Counted from the first letter of the stretch, positions 24,740 to 32,828 are shown. The stretch: DNA of 37,531 nucleotides from Acidobacteriota bacterium (GCA_016195265.1 JACPZW010000045.1:1-37531), one strand, 5' to 3'. Notes: generated from the sequence alone by a model not told the origin. Made by a program: numbers and translations.

Positions 24740-25480
24740 ATGTTTGAGTTGACCGGAAAAGTCGCGCTTGTGACGGGTGCGTCGCGAGGCATCGGGCGCG
24801 CGATCGCCGAACGGCTCGCGTCGCGCGGCGCGACGGTCGTGGCCGCGGCGCGCGGCGATCATGCAGGCGCGTGCGCGGCGGCGATTACGGCGAGCGGCGG
24901 CCGCGCCGAGGCGATCAGCCTCGACGTCACCGACGCGTCGGCCGTCGGAGCCGCGCCTGGCGACGTCGTCGCGAAGCACGGCCGGCTGGATATTCTCATC
25001 AGCAACGCCGGTATCACGCGCGACCAGCTGCTCATGCGGATGAAGCGTGACGACTGGGACGCGGTGCTGGCGACGAACCTGACCGCGACGTTCCTGCTGG
25101 CCAAGGCCGCCGTGCGGCCGATGGTGAAGCAGAGCGCCGGCCGCATCATCGCCGTCAGCTCGGTCGTCGGGCAGATGGGGAACGCAGGGCAGACCAATTA
25201 CGCGGCGTCGAAAGCGGGGCTCATCGGGTTGTGTAAGGCGCTGGCGCGCGAGGTCGCGTCGCGGGGCATAACGGTGAACGTGATCGCCCCGGGCATGATC
25301 GAAACGGACATGACGCGGGCGATCGCGGAGAAGGCCCAGGTCGACTGGGCGGCGCAGATTCCGCTGGGCCGCCTGGGCGCGGCAGACGAAGTGGCCGCGG
25401 CGGCGTGCTTTCTTGCGTCCGACGAGGCGTCGTATATTACAGGGCACGTACTGGCGGTCAACGGCGGGATGTACATGTAG
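24740..25480 (+). CDS. fabG: 3-oxoacyl-ACP reductase FabG
   Basis: The 246-residue short-chain dehydrogenase has the NADPH motif TGASRGIGRAI (residues 13-23), ISNAGITRDQLLMRM (NAG), the catalytic Ser in IAVSSVVGQMGN, and YAASKAG (Tyr-xxx-Lys). The C-terminus HVLAVNGGMYM is the usual end for FabG. It reduces 3-oxoacyl-ACP in fatty-acid elongation. Its stop is read through the acpP Shine-Dalgarno. Confidence 0.94.
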   Translation: MFELTGKVALVTGASRGIGRAIAERLASRGATVVAAARGDHAGACAAAITASGGRAEAISLDVTDASAVGAAPGDVVAKHGRLDILISNAGITRDQLLMRMKRDDWDAVLATNLTATFLLAKAAVRPMVKQSAGRIIAVSSVVGQMGNAGQTNYAASKAGLIGLCKALAREVASRGITVNVIAPGMIETDMTRAIAEKAQVDWAAQIPLGRLGAADEVAAAACFLASDEASYITGHVLAVNGGMYM

Positions 25481-25489
25481 GAGGAATGA

Positions 25490-25732
25490 ATGGCGGTAGC
25501 CGACAAGGTCAAGAGCATCATCGTGGAGCAGCTGGGCGTCGACGAAGAAGAAGTGACGCCGGATGCCTCGTTCGTGGACGACCTCGGCGCGGACTCGCTC
25601 GACACGGTCGAGCTGGTCATGGCGTTCGAAGAGGAATTCGGCATCGAGATCCCGGATGAGGATGCCGAGAAGATCACGCGCGTGAAGGAAGCGGTCGAGT
25701 ACATCGACTCCCACGCGAAAGGAAAGAAGTAG
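25490..25732 (+). CDS. acpP: Acyl carrier protein
   Basis: The 80-residue acidic ACP carries the phosphopantetheine site [11 protein letters not shown] (Ser36). It has the best ribosome-binding site in the region, GGAGGA at 25480-25485, spaced four bases from ATG 25490; strong translation fits an abundant carrier. An out-of-frame ATG at 25486 is ignored. The stop TAG forms part of a GTAG hairpin foot. Confidence 0.96.
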   Translation: MAVADKVKSIIVEQLGVDEEEVTPDASFVDDLGADSLDTVELVMAFEEEFGIEIPDEDAEKITRVKEAVEYIDSHAKGKK

Positions 25733-25752
25733 GGGCCGAGCTTGCTCGGCCC
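25729..25752 (+). repeat. REP-like hairpin with GTAG foot after acpP
   Basis: GTAG (25729-25732, including the acpP stop) is followed by a perfect 9-bp stem, GGGCCGAGC (25733-25741) / GCTCGGCCC (25744-25752), around TT. It could also stabilise the acpP transcript end. There is no U-tract, so it is not a standard terminator. Confidence 0.5.
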
Positions 25753-25782
25753 TGACCCCTTGCCGGACCCCAAGAATCACAC

Positions 25783-27039
25783 ATGACCAACAGACGACGG
25801 GTCGTCGTCACGGGCATCGGACTGGTGTCGTCGCTCGGCATCGGCACCGACGCGAACTGGGCGGCGATCGAGGCAGGCCGGAGCGGGATCGGTCCCATTA
25901 CCAAGTTCGATGCGGGGCAGTTCACGACGCGCATCGCGGGCGAAGTGCGCGGCTTCGACCCGCTGCAGTTCATCGACAAGAAGGACGTCAAGAAGATGGA
26001 CGTCTTCATTCAGTACGCCATCGCGGCGTCGCAGTTCGCGATGGACGATTCGACGCTGCAGATCACGCCCGACATCGCCGACCGCGTCGGCGTATTCATC
26101 GCGTCGGGCATCGGGGGGTTCACCACCACCATCGAGCGCGAGCACAAGGCGCTGCTCGAGGGCGGCCCCCGCAAGATCTCGCCTTTTTTCATTCCGTCGG
26201 CCATCATCAACCTCGCCGCGGGGCAGGTGTCGATCCGCTACGGCGCCAAGGGGCCGAACTCCGCGACGTGCACGGCGTGCTCGGCGTCGGCGCACGCGAT
26301 CGGCGACGCGTTCGAGATCATCCGCCGCGAGGACGCGGACGTCATGATCGCCGGCGGATCCGAGGCGGCCATCACGCCCATGGGCGTCGGCGGCTTCGGC
26401 GCGATGCACGCGCTGTCCAGGCGGAACGACGAGCCGGACCGCGCCAGCCGTCCCTTCGACAAGGATCGCGACGGCTTCGTCGTCGGCGAGGGCGCCGGCG
26501 TCCTGATTCTCGAAGAGTACGAATTCGCGAAACGCCGCGGCGCGCGGATCTACGCGGAGCTCGTCGGCTACGGCATGAACGCGGACGCGTATCACATCAC
26601 CGCGCCGTCGGAAGACGGCGACGGCCCGTTCCGCGTCATGGGCACCGCAATCAAGAACGCGGGCATCGAGCACCGGCAGGTCGACTACATCAACGCGCAC
26701 GGCACGTCGACGCCGCATGGCGACAAGGTCGAGACGATCGCGATCAAGCGCTGCTTCTCGCCGCACGGACGCATTCCGCCGGTGTCGTCGACCAAGTCGA
26801 TGACCGGGCATCTGCTCGGCGCGGCGGGCGGCCTCGAAGCCGGCATCACGGTGCTCGCCGTGCACCATCAGCTGGCGCCGCCGACGATCAACCTCGATCA
26901 CGCCGACGCGGAGTGCGATCTCGATTACGTGCCGAACCAGGCGCGCCGGATGCCGATCACCTACGCGCTGTCGAATTCGTTCGGCTTCGGCGGAACCAAT
27001 GCGGCGTTGCTGTTCAAAAGAATCGACGGTAACGCGTGA
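25783..27039 (+). CDS. fabF: 3-oxoacyl-ACP synthase II FabF
   Basis: The 418-residue condensing enzyme extends acyl-ACP with malonyl-ACP. It has the nucleophile in ATCTACSASAHAIGDA (Cys166), the two active-site His in INAHGTSTPHGD and KSMTGHLLGAAGG, and the C-terminal NSFGFGGTNAALLF. The length is standard. It completes the fatty-acid gene run; fabH and fabZ are not in the window. The downstream spacer is an inverted repeat. Confidence 0.96.
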   Translation: MTNRRRVVVTGIGLVSSLGIGTDANWAAIEAGRSGIGPITKFDAGQFTTRIAGEVRGFDPLQFIDKKDVKKMDVFIQYAIAASQFAMDDSTLQITPDIADRVGVFIASGIGGFTTTIEREHKALLEGGPRKISPFFIPSAIINLAAGQVSIRYGAKGPNSATCTACSASAHAIGDAFEIIRREDADVMIAGGSEAAITPMGVGGFGAMHALSRRNDEPDRASRPFDKDRDGFVVGEGAGVLILEEYEFAKRRGARIYAELVGYGMNADAYHITAPSEDGDGPFRVMGTAIKNAGIEHRQVDYINAHGTSTPHGDKVETIAIKRCFSPHGRIPPVSSTKSMTGHLLGAAGGLEAGITVLAVHHQLAPPTINLDHADAECDLDYVPNQARRMPITYALSNSFGFGGTNAALLFKRIDGNA

Positions 27040-27040
27040 A

Positions 27041-27140
27041 TTGGGTAACGGGGTAAAAGGGTAATTGGGTAATCTGGTGCGCGCTCGATTGCTCAGCGAG
27101 TCAACTACTCAACTACCCAATTACTCAACTACCCAATCGA
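27041..27140. repeat. Inverted spacer repeat (GGGTAATT words)
   Basis: The left arm (27041-27074) repeats TTGGGTAAC, GGGGTAAAA, GGGTAATTGGGTAAT. The right arm (27101-27138) reads AACTACTCAACTACCCAATTACTC and so on, split as shorter AACTACCCAATTACTC words, the reverse complement. About 27 bp separate the arms. The element covers the fabF-etfB spacer up to nine bases before the etfB ATG. Confidence 0.75.
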
Positions 27141-27148
27141 CTTAGTTC

Positions 27149-27928
27149 ATGCGTATTGCCGTTTGTATTAAACAGGTTCCCACGCGCGAGTGGCAGCCCC
27201 GCCTCAACGACACTCAAACCTGGATTCGCGAGCAGGACGCCAGCTTCGAGATGAACGAGCCGGACGCCTACGCGCTCGAGGAGGCGTTGCGGCTGAAGGA
27301 GAAGCACGGCGGGGAAGTCGTCGTGTGCTCGGCCGGTCCGTCGCGCGTCGCGCAGGTGATCCGCGAAGCGCTCGCGCGCGGCGCCGACCGGGCGATTCAC
27401 GTCGAGGACGATGGGCTGGCCAGCGCGGACGCGTTCGTCACGGCGGAAGCGCTCGGCGCGGCGATGAAGGACGAGCACTTCGACCTGATTCTGACCGGCC
27501 TGCAGTCCGACGATCAGGGCTTCGCGCAGGTCGGCGTGATTCTCGCCGAGCGCCTCGGCCTGGCGCACGCGACGATCATCATGGAAGTGCAGATCGACCC
27601 TTCGGCAAGCTCAGGGCAAGCGGCGACGTTGCGAGTCAAGCGCGAGCTCGAAGGCGGCTGGTTCCAGTGGGTCGCGATGCCGCTGCCGGCGGTGCTGACG
27701 ATTCAGAGCGGCATCAACCAGCTGCGCTACGCGACGCTCAAGGGCATCATGGCGGCGAAGAAGAAGGAGATTCGGACGACGCCCGCCGCGGCGGCCACGC
27801 CGAAGCAGCGCATCGTCAGCCTGTACGTGCCCGAGAAGGGTAAGAAGACGCAGCTCATCAGCGGAACACCGGCTGAAGCCGCGAAAGAGCTCGTCCGCAA
27901 GCTTAGAGACGAGGCGCGGGTAATTTGA
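27149..27928 (+). CDS. etfB: Electron transfer flavoprotein beta subunit EtfB
   Basis: The 259-residue subunit starts IAVCIKQVPTREWQPRL and has the family segments MNEPDAYALEEALRLKE, GLQSDDQGFAQVG and the signature GGWFQWVAMPLPAVLTIQSGINQLRY split around positions 170-195. With EtfA it carries electrons from acyl-CoA dehydrogenases. A stretch DPSASSGQA (near residues 151-159) interrupts the usual 'VEIDGGTLRVKRE' hairpin; its DNA is the CCCTTCGG..CTCAGGG element. The ETF probably still folds, since the insert lies in a beta turn. The stop overlaps the etfA start. Confidence 0.92.
   Translation: MRIAVCIKQVPTREWQPRLNDTQTWIREQDASFEMNEPDAYALEEALRLKEKHGGEVVVCSAGPSRVAQVIREALARGADRAIHVEDDGLASADAFVTAEALGAAMKDEHFDLILTGLQSDDQGFAQVGVILAERLGLAHATIIMEVQIDPSASSGQAATLRVKRELEGGWFQWVAMPLPAVLTIQSGINQLRYATLKGIMAAKKKEIRTTPAAAATPKQRIVSLYVPEKGKKTQLISGTPAEAAKELVRKLRDEARVI
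27598..27616 (+). repeat. CCCTTCGGCAAGCTCAGGG element inserted in etfB
   Basis: This 19-nt sequence with CCCT/AGGG ends and an inner GC..GC pair gives the peptide PSASSGQ in the etfB frame. Related CCCTTCGACAAGCTCAGGG elements are common dispersed sequences in several bacterial lineages (from memory). Here it added about eight codons without breaking the frame. Confidence 0.55.
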
Positions 27929-28905
27929 TCCTCGTTATTGCGGAACAAAAGGACGGAAAGCTCAATCGCGCGACGTGGGAGACCCTCGTCGGCGCGCAGC
28001 GGCTCGCGACGGAGTCCAGCGCGTCCATCACCGTCATCGTGCCCGGCGCCAACGGCGCGTCCGTCGCCCCTGTAGCAAATGACCTCGCCGCGGCGCAGGT
28101 GGCTGAGGTCGTCACGCTCGAGCATCCGGCCCTCGAGCCGTACACGCCTGATGGATTTACGGCGACGCTGCAGGCGGCGATCGCGCAGCTGTCGCCGGCC
28201 TACGTGCTGCTGCCGCACACCTATCAGACCAGGGACTTCGCGCCGAAACTCGCCACGCGCCTCGACCGCCCGATCATCACCGACGTGACAGGAGTCAGAA
28301 CGGGCGGCGCGGGCGTGGCGTTTGTCCGGCCGATGTTCCAGGGCAAGCTGACGGCGGACGTCATGCCGATCGGGCCCGGCCCGCACTTCGTCACGTTCCA
28401 GATTGGCGCGTACCGCGTCGATCAGGTGATGAAAGGCTTGCAGCCGGCGCCCGTGCGCGTCTTGAATGTTACGGTCGACGCGTCCGCGATCAGGCAGAAG
28501 CCCGAAGCGCCGTTCCAGCAGGCCAAGCAGGCGGTAGACCTGTCGCAGGCCGAGCGCATCGTCTCGGTCGGCCGCGGCATCAAGGAGCAGGCGAACATCG
28601 CGCTCGCGCAGAAGCTCGCCGAGGCCATCGGCGCCGAAATCGCCGCGTCCCGTCCCATCTGCGACGCGGGCTGGCTGCCGATGGAGCGCCAGGTGGGGAG
28701 CTCCGGGCAGACGGTGGCGCCGAAGCTGTACCTCGCGCTCGGGATCTCGGGCGCGATTCAGCATCTGGTCGGCATGAAGGGCTCGAGCACGATCGTGGCG
28801 ATCAACAAGGATCCCGACGCGCCGATCTTCGAGGTCGCCGACTATGGGATCGTCGGAGATCTCTTCGAGATCGTCCCGGCGATCATCGAGGCTGTAAAGA
28901 GCTGA
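27925..28905 (+). CDS. etfA: Electron transfer flavoprotein alpha subunit EtfA
   Basis: TTG 27925 overlaps the etfB stop and gives ILVIAEQKDGKLNRATWE, the normal EtfA beginning. The 326-residue subunit ends with the FAD-binding module: SVGRGIKEQANIALAQKLAE, SRPICDAGWLPMERQVGSSG, LYLALGISGAIQHLVGM, IVAINKDPDAPIFEVADYG and DLFEIVPAI. It lies upstream of the membrane oxidoreductase that would reoxidise it. Confidence 0.95.
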   Translation: MILVIAEQKDGKLNRATWETLVGAQRLATESSASITVIVPGANGASVAPVANDLAAAQVAEVVTLEHPALEPYTPDGFTATLQAAIAQLSPAYVLLPHTYQTRDFAPKLATRLDRPIITDVTGVRTGGAGVAFVRPMFQGKLTADVMPIGPGPHFVTFQIGAYRVDQVMKGLQPAPVRVLNVTVDASAIRQKPEAPFQQAKQAVDLSQAERIVSVGRGIKEQANIALAQKLAEAIGAEIAASRPICDAGWLPMERQVGSSGQTVAPKLYLALGISGAIQHLVGMKGSSTIVAINKDPDAPIFEVADYGIVGDLFEIVPAIIEAVKS

Positions 28906-29204
28906 CAGCGCGCAGAGACGCGGAGACGAAGAGGGATTAGCCACAGAGCCACTGAGGCACGGAGGTGTTCGACGCGGGCGGCCTGCCGGGCAGGCCGCGT
29001 GGCCGGTCGGAAGCCGGAGCGCAAGCGACGACCGACCGCCTATGCGTCGTTTGCGCACCGGCTTACGACCGGACGACGCCGCTTTGCGGCTCCCGCGTCG
29101 AACACGGTCTCCGGAGCCTTCTTCTCTCTGTGACTCCGTGACTCTGTGGCCCGTTCTATTCTGTGATCTCGCGTCACTCGGTGGCCTCGGCGTCATAAAC
29201 CTAG
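28906..29204. repeat. Nested ~290-bp inverted repeat in etfA-etfD spacer
   Basis: Successive layers pair around a centre near 29040. Outer arms are CAGAGCCACTGAGGCACGGAG (about 28943-28964) and CTCTGTGACTCCGTGACTC (about 29126-29144). A perfect 14-bp pair is GTGTTCGACGCGGG (28965-28978) and CCCGCGTCGAACAC (29092-29105). An inner pair is GAAGCCGGAGCGCAAGCGAC (from about 29010) with GTCGTTTGCGCACCGGCTT (from about 29047). A separate local palindrome, GCGGCCTGCC/GGCAGGCCGC, lies at 28978-28998. No protein-like frame or U-tract terminator is seen. It is the largest of the inverted spacer repeats. Confidence 0.75.
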
Positions 29205-31049
29205 ATGCAGACCCTGGCGTTCTGGATCCTGCTCCTCGCGTTCATGGGCGCGTTCGCGGCGCAGGTGGCGACGCGCGTCCGCCTTATTGCCGCCGCGTCG
29301 AACACCTTCTCCGTTGATCAGCTCGGCTTCCGCGTCCGCCGCTTCCTGACCGACGTCGTCCTTCAACGCCAGACCATTCGCGAGCGGCCCGTCCCGGGTC
29401 TCGCGCACGCGTTCGTGTTCTGGGGCTTCGTGGCGTTCGCCGGCTACACGCTGATTGAGTTTCTCTTCGGCCTCGGCATCGTCGATCTCACAGGGACGCC
29501 CTGGTTCCGCGTGTACCATCGCGTGCTGGCGCCCTTCGCCGCGGCCGTCCTCGCCGGCATTGTCTTTCTCCTGATCCGCCGCGCGTTCGCGCGCCCTGTT
29601 GCGCTCGGCGCGACGGTGTCGATCGAGTCGATCGTCATCGGGTGCTTCATCGCGACGCTGATGATCACGTTTCTTCTGACGTTCACGATCGGCGAGGGCA
29701 GCATGGCGGCGCGCGTGAACTGGTGGGTGCACGCGCTCGTCATCCTGGCGTTCATGGCGCTCATCCCGGCGTCGAAGCACTTTCACCTCGTGCTCTCGCC
29801 GGTCACCGTGTTCCTGAAGTCGCCGGAGCTCGGCAACCTGCCGAACCTGGATTTCGAGAAGGAACAGGTGGGGCTCGAGACGCTGAAGGATCTGGGCAGC
29901 AAGAGCGTGCTCGACGCGTTTACCTGCGTCGAGTGCGGGCGCTGCCAGGTGAACTGCCCGGCGTGGGGCGCGGGCAAGGAACTCAATCCGAAGGAGATCA
30001 TCCTGCAGACGCAGCACGCGCTGTTGGCGGGTGAGCCGGGGAAGAAGCTCGGCGAGGTCTACTCCGAGAAAGTCCTCTGGCAGTGCACGACGTGCGGCGC
30101 GTGTGAGAACCAGTGCCCGGTCGGGATCGAGCACCTGCCGATCCTCATCGGATCGCGCCGCGGCCTCGTCTCCAACGGCGACGCGCCGGAGTATCTCGGC
30201 GCCGTCTACAACCACCTCGAGCGGCGCGGCAACATCTGGGGCCTCGGCGCCGACCAGCGGCAGAAGTTCGTCGAGTCGGCGCGGCTCGAGACGTTCGATC
30301 CGCGAAAGCACGACGTGCTCGTCTGGCTCGGTTGCGCGGGCGCCTTCGAGGCGGACTTCCAGAAGTCGCTGCGGTCGATGTTCGAGATCCTGCGCAAGAA
30401 GAACGTCCGGTTCGGCGTCCTGTCGAAAGAGAAATGTACCGGCGATCCCGCCAAGCGCACCGGCAACGAGTACATGTTCCAGGAGCTGGCCAACGCCAAC
30501 ATCGAGGAGCTGAAGGCCGCCGGCCCAAAGACGATCGTCACGTCGTGCCCGCATTGCGTGAAGACGATCGGCAACGACTACCGCAAGTTCGGCTACGAGG
30601 TCGAGGTCGTCCACTCGTCCGTCTTCGTCGAGGAACTGACGCGCGACATGATCAGTAGCGCGAGCCTTTCAGGCGAGCGTGAAACGGTAACGTTCCACGA
30701 TCCCTGCTACCTCGGGCGCTACGCGGGCAAGGTCGACGAGCCGCGCGCGCTCCTGACGCGCTTCGGCGCCGACATCAGCGAGCCCGAGCGCAATCGCGAG
30801 AACCCGTACTGCTGCGGCGCGGGCGGCGGCCTGCTCTTCGCCGACAAGGAGGAAGAGCCGGGCACGCGCATCAGCGACGTGCGCTTCAAGCAGCTCCAGG
30901 CCACGGGCGCGAACACCGTCGTCACGGCGTGCCCGTTCTGCTCGATCATGCTCAAGGGCGCGCAGGCCAGCGCCGGCCCTGGAGGTGATGCCACGCAGTT
31001 CGTGGACCTGATGACCTACGTCAACGGAAAGTTGCAGCCGCGCGCGTGA
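29205..31049 (+). CDS. etfD: EtfD-like membrane Fe-S oxidoreductase (ETF:menaquinone)
   Basis: The 614-residue product has an N-terminal membrane domain with about five helices (residues 1-190), related to NarI/HdrE-type haem or quinone modules. Two [4Fe-4S] ferredoxin motifs follow, CVECGRCQVNCP (about 244-255) and CTTCGACENQCP (about 294-305). Then come two CCG domains: KEKCTGDPA with SCPHCVKT, and DPCYLGRY ... YCCGAGGG with ACPFCSIML. This is the layout of EtfD, proposed to pass electrons from reduced ETF to menaquinone during fatty-acid oxidation. Location after etfBA and in a menaquinone-making organism supports this. The alternative is another HdrD-like oxidoreductase. It overlaps the acyltransferase gene by four bases. 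Confidence 0.87.
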   Translation: MQTLAFWILLLAFMGAFAAQVATRVRLIAAASNTFSVDQLGFRVRRFLTDVVLQRQTIRERPVPGLAHAFVFWGFVAFAGYTLIEFLFGLGIVDLTGTPWFRVYHRVLAPFAAAVLAGIVFLLIRRAFARPVALGATVSIESIVIGCFIATLMITFLLTFTIGEGSMAARVNWWVHALVILAFMALIPASKHFHLVLSPVTVFLKSPELGNLPNLDFEKEQVGLETLKDLGSKSVLDAFTCVECGRCQVNCPAWGAGKELNPKEIILQTQHALLAGEPGKKLGEVYSEKVLWQCTTCGACENQCPVGIEHLPILIGSRRGLVSNGDAPEYLGAVYNHLERRGNIWGLGADQRQKFVESARLETFDPRKHDVLVWLGCAGAFEADFQKSLRSMFEILRKKNVRFGVLSKEKCTGDPAKRTGNEYMFQELANANIEELKAAGPKTIVTSCPHCVKTIGNDYRKFGYEVEVVHSSVFVEELTRDMISSASLSGERETVTFHDPCYLGRYAGKVDEPRALLTRFGADISEPERNRENPYCCGAGGGLLFADKEEEPGTRISDVRFKQLQATGANTVVTACPFCSIMLKGAQASAGPGGDATQFVDLMTYVNGKLQPRA

Positions 31050-31762
31050 CCGACCCTCCAGGCTGGCGCGCCTCGGGGTTGAAGCGGCGGCAGGCGCGGC
31101 TGATCTCGATGGCTGGCTACCGCCTGATCCAGCTGCTGGGGTCGACACTGCGCTGGAAGACCGAGGGCCTGGAGCATTTCGACGCGATCGTCCGCGGCGG
31201 CCGCCAGCCGATCATGGCGTTCTGGCACGGCCGCATTCTGCCTGCGACGTACTACTTCCGCCGCCGCGGCATCGTCGTGATCACGAGCGAGAATTTCGAC
31301 GGCGAGTGGATCACCGGCATCATCGAGCGCTTCGGCTATGGCACGGCGCGCGGGTCGACGTCACGGGGCGGCGCGAGGGCCCTGCTGCAGCTGGCGCGCG
31401 AGTTGGAAGGAAAGCGGCCGGCCGGTTTCACGATCGACGGCCCGCGCGGTCCGGCGCGCGTGGCGCAGCCGGGCGCCGTGTGGCTCGCGAAGGCGACCGG
31501 CCATCCCGTCCTGCCGTTTCATCTCGAGGCCGATCGCCACTGGACGCTGAACAGCTGGGACCGCACGCAAATCCCGAAGCCGTTCTCGACTGTCGCGATC
31601 GCGATGGGCGAGCCGTTCACCGTGCCGGTCGATGCCGACGAGAAAGGGATTGAGACCGCGCGACTCCTGCTGGAGCAACGGCTGGGGGCGCTTGAAACCC
31701 GCGCGCGACAGCTGCTCGACCCCAATCTGCAATCTGAAATCAATCTGAAATCTGAACTCTGA
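31046..31762 (+). CDS. DUF374 lysophospholipid acyltransferase-like protein
   Basis: The 238-residue product is an LPLAT-superfamily protein of the DUF374 type: QPIMAFWHGRILPATYY (H-x-R catalytic region), SENFDGEWITGIIERFGY, RGSTSRGGARALLQL, TIDGPRGPARVAQPGAVWLA and WDRTQIPKPFS are characteristic. DUF374 proteins are thought to acylate lipid A-like or other lipid acceptors at the inner membrane. GTG 31046 overlaps the etfD stop. The final residues NLQSEINLKSEL are encoded by iterated AATCTGAAATC words (31727-31762), so the tail is repeat-derived. Confidence 0.8.
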   Translation: MTDPPGWRASGLKRRQARLISMAGYRLIQLLGSTLRWKTEGLEHFDAIVRGGRQPIMAFWHGRILPATYYFRRRGIVVITSENFDGEWITGIIERFGYGTARGSTSRGGARALLQLARELEGKRPAGFTIDGPRGPARVAQPGAVWLAKATGHPVLPFHLEADRHWTLNSWDRTQIPKPFSTVAIAMGEPFTVPVDADEKGIETARLLLEQRLGALETRARQLLDPNLQSEINLKSEL

Positions 31763-31897
31763 ACTTTGTCTCCATCTGGAATGGGTGAAAGCCCTCACCT
31801 GTAGGTCAGAAGGCTGTGCGGGGCGCGGTGCAGGCCGTGTGGGAGTTGGGAGTCCGCCCGCGGCGGCCTACGGTCGCTCGGTGCGGTCGGCGACGTA

Positions 31898-32449
31898 TTG
31901 CCGACGCGGCACGTGCGGTGGCGCCGGGTGCGGCCGACGCGCGAGGGACGGCGCGCGGGGGCGATGCGCGTGCGGCCCGTCGCTCTGCGCCTGATCGCGG
32001 GCACGCATCGCGCGGTGGCGGCGGAGGTGTCACCGGGGCGCGTCCACCAGGACCTGTACGATCAGCGGTGCGTGGTCGGGGTGCACATTCTGCCGCTGCG
32101 GGAGCGGGTCGCCGAGGTCGGCGAGTTGATCCAGCAGCGGCTTGTGCTCTTCGCGCGTCGCCTGGGGCGGCCGATGCGCGGGTACACGGACGCCGCGCGG
32201 CAGTTTCCGGTGGGTGAGGCGGGGCCGGGGCCTGTCCGCGCGCTGGTAGACGCCCTCGCGCGCGCGCGTGGGGTGGCCGAGCAGGCGCGGATCGACGCTG
32301 GCGACCTGCCGGAGGCGATTGCGCACCGGATCCTCGTGGTTTCGCCCGCCGCGGGGTCCCGTCCGCAGTCGCGAGTGGCCCGCGCGCACCCGCCGCGCCT
32401 CGTCGAGCGCGCTCCGGAGGCGATTGAGCACCGCGTTATCCTGGCGTAA
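31898..32449 (+). pseudogene. Remnant of a sigma-54-dependent activator AAA+ domain
   Basis: The open frame contains VALRLIAGTHRAVAAEVSPG, then RVHQDLYDQRCVVGVHILP and LRERVAEV. These match, with decay, the AAA+ block VRLIAATNRDL..V..GRFREDLYYRLNVV.I.PPLRER of NtrC-type regulators. A following stretch (VALARARGVAEQARIDAGDLPEA is approximate; read ARGVAEQARIDAGDLPEA) resembles the 'A.G..I...DLP' hinge. The Walker A and B parts and GAFTGA loop are absent. After the stop, another frame (near 32440-32530) gives a Fis-like but very poor HTH resemblance. It is best read as a decayed 3' part of such a gene. Minus-strand frames here show no recognisable protein. Confidence 0.5.
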
Positions 32450-32828
32450 CGGCGTCGCGAGTCCGTTGAGCTCGGCCATGACGCGCGGCGTGCGCAGATG
32501 CACATCGACGAACGCACGAGGTGCGGAGGCACGTCGCGCGGGGAGGCGGTCCGGACGACGCTTGCGAGCATCTGCGGACGGTCGGCGCCCGCCCAGGAGC
32601 GATGCCCGCCCGCACTTCTGCCAGAATTCCTCGCTCCGTACAAGCCGCACGAGACCCCCTAATCAATTACTCCGTTTTTCGTTCAGTTTCCTCGGCGCAG
32701 TGACCTATCCTGTCACAGCCACGAGACATGATTGCCATCCTGCAGCAATCGACCGTCTCTACCGAACGGATGCGCCAGAGTTGACTGCGAACCATTTCCC
32801 GGTCTTGCTGCGATTTGGGGGCTGATAG
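32450..32828. other. Intergenic stretch before the cas remnants
   Basis: No convincing gene is present. Composition changes around 32655, where an AT-richer segment (CTAATCAATTACTCCG) begins, and codon and base use become less GC-extreme from here through the cas genes. No CRISPR repeats, tRNA or att-like direct repeats were recognised. A GGGGG at 32817-32821 precedes the cas3 fragment start. Confidence 0.4.

Noticed and set aside
10841..31762. Tandem spacer words considered as CRISPR arrays
   Set aside because: Units are 7-12 nt, degenerate and without unique spacers of regular length; arms are inverted rather than direct only.
32030..32650. 206-residue minus-strand frame in the decay zone
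   Set aside because: No recognisable motif, whereas the plus strand shows AAA+ activator remnants over the same DNA.
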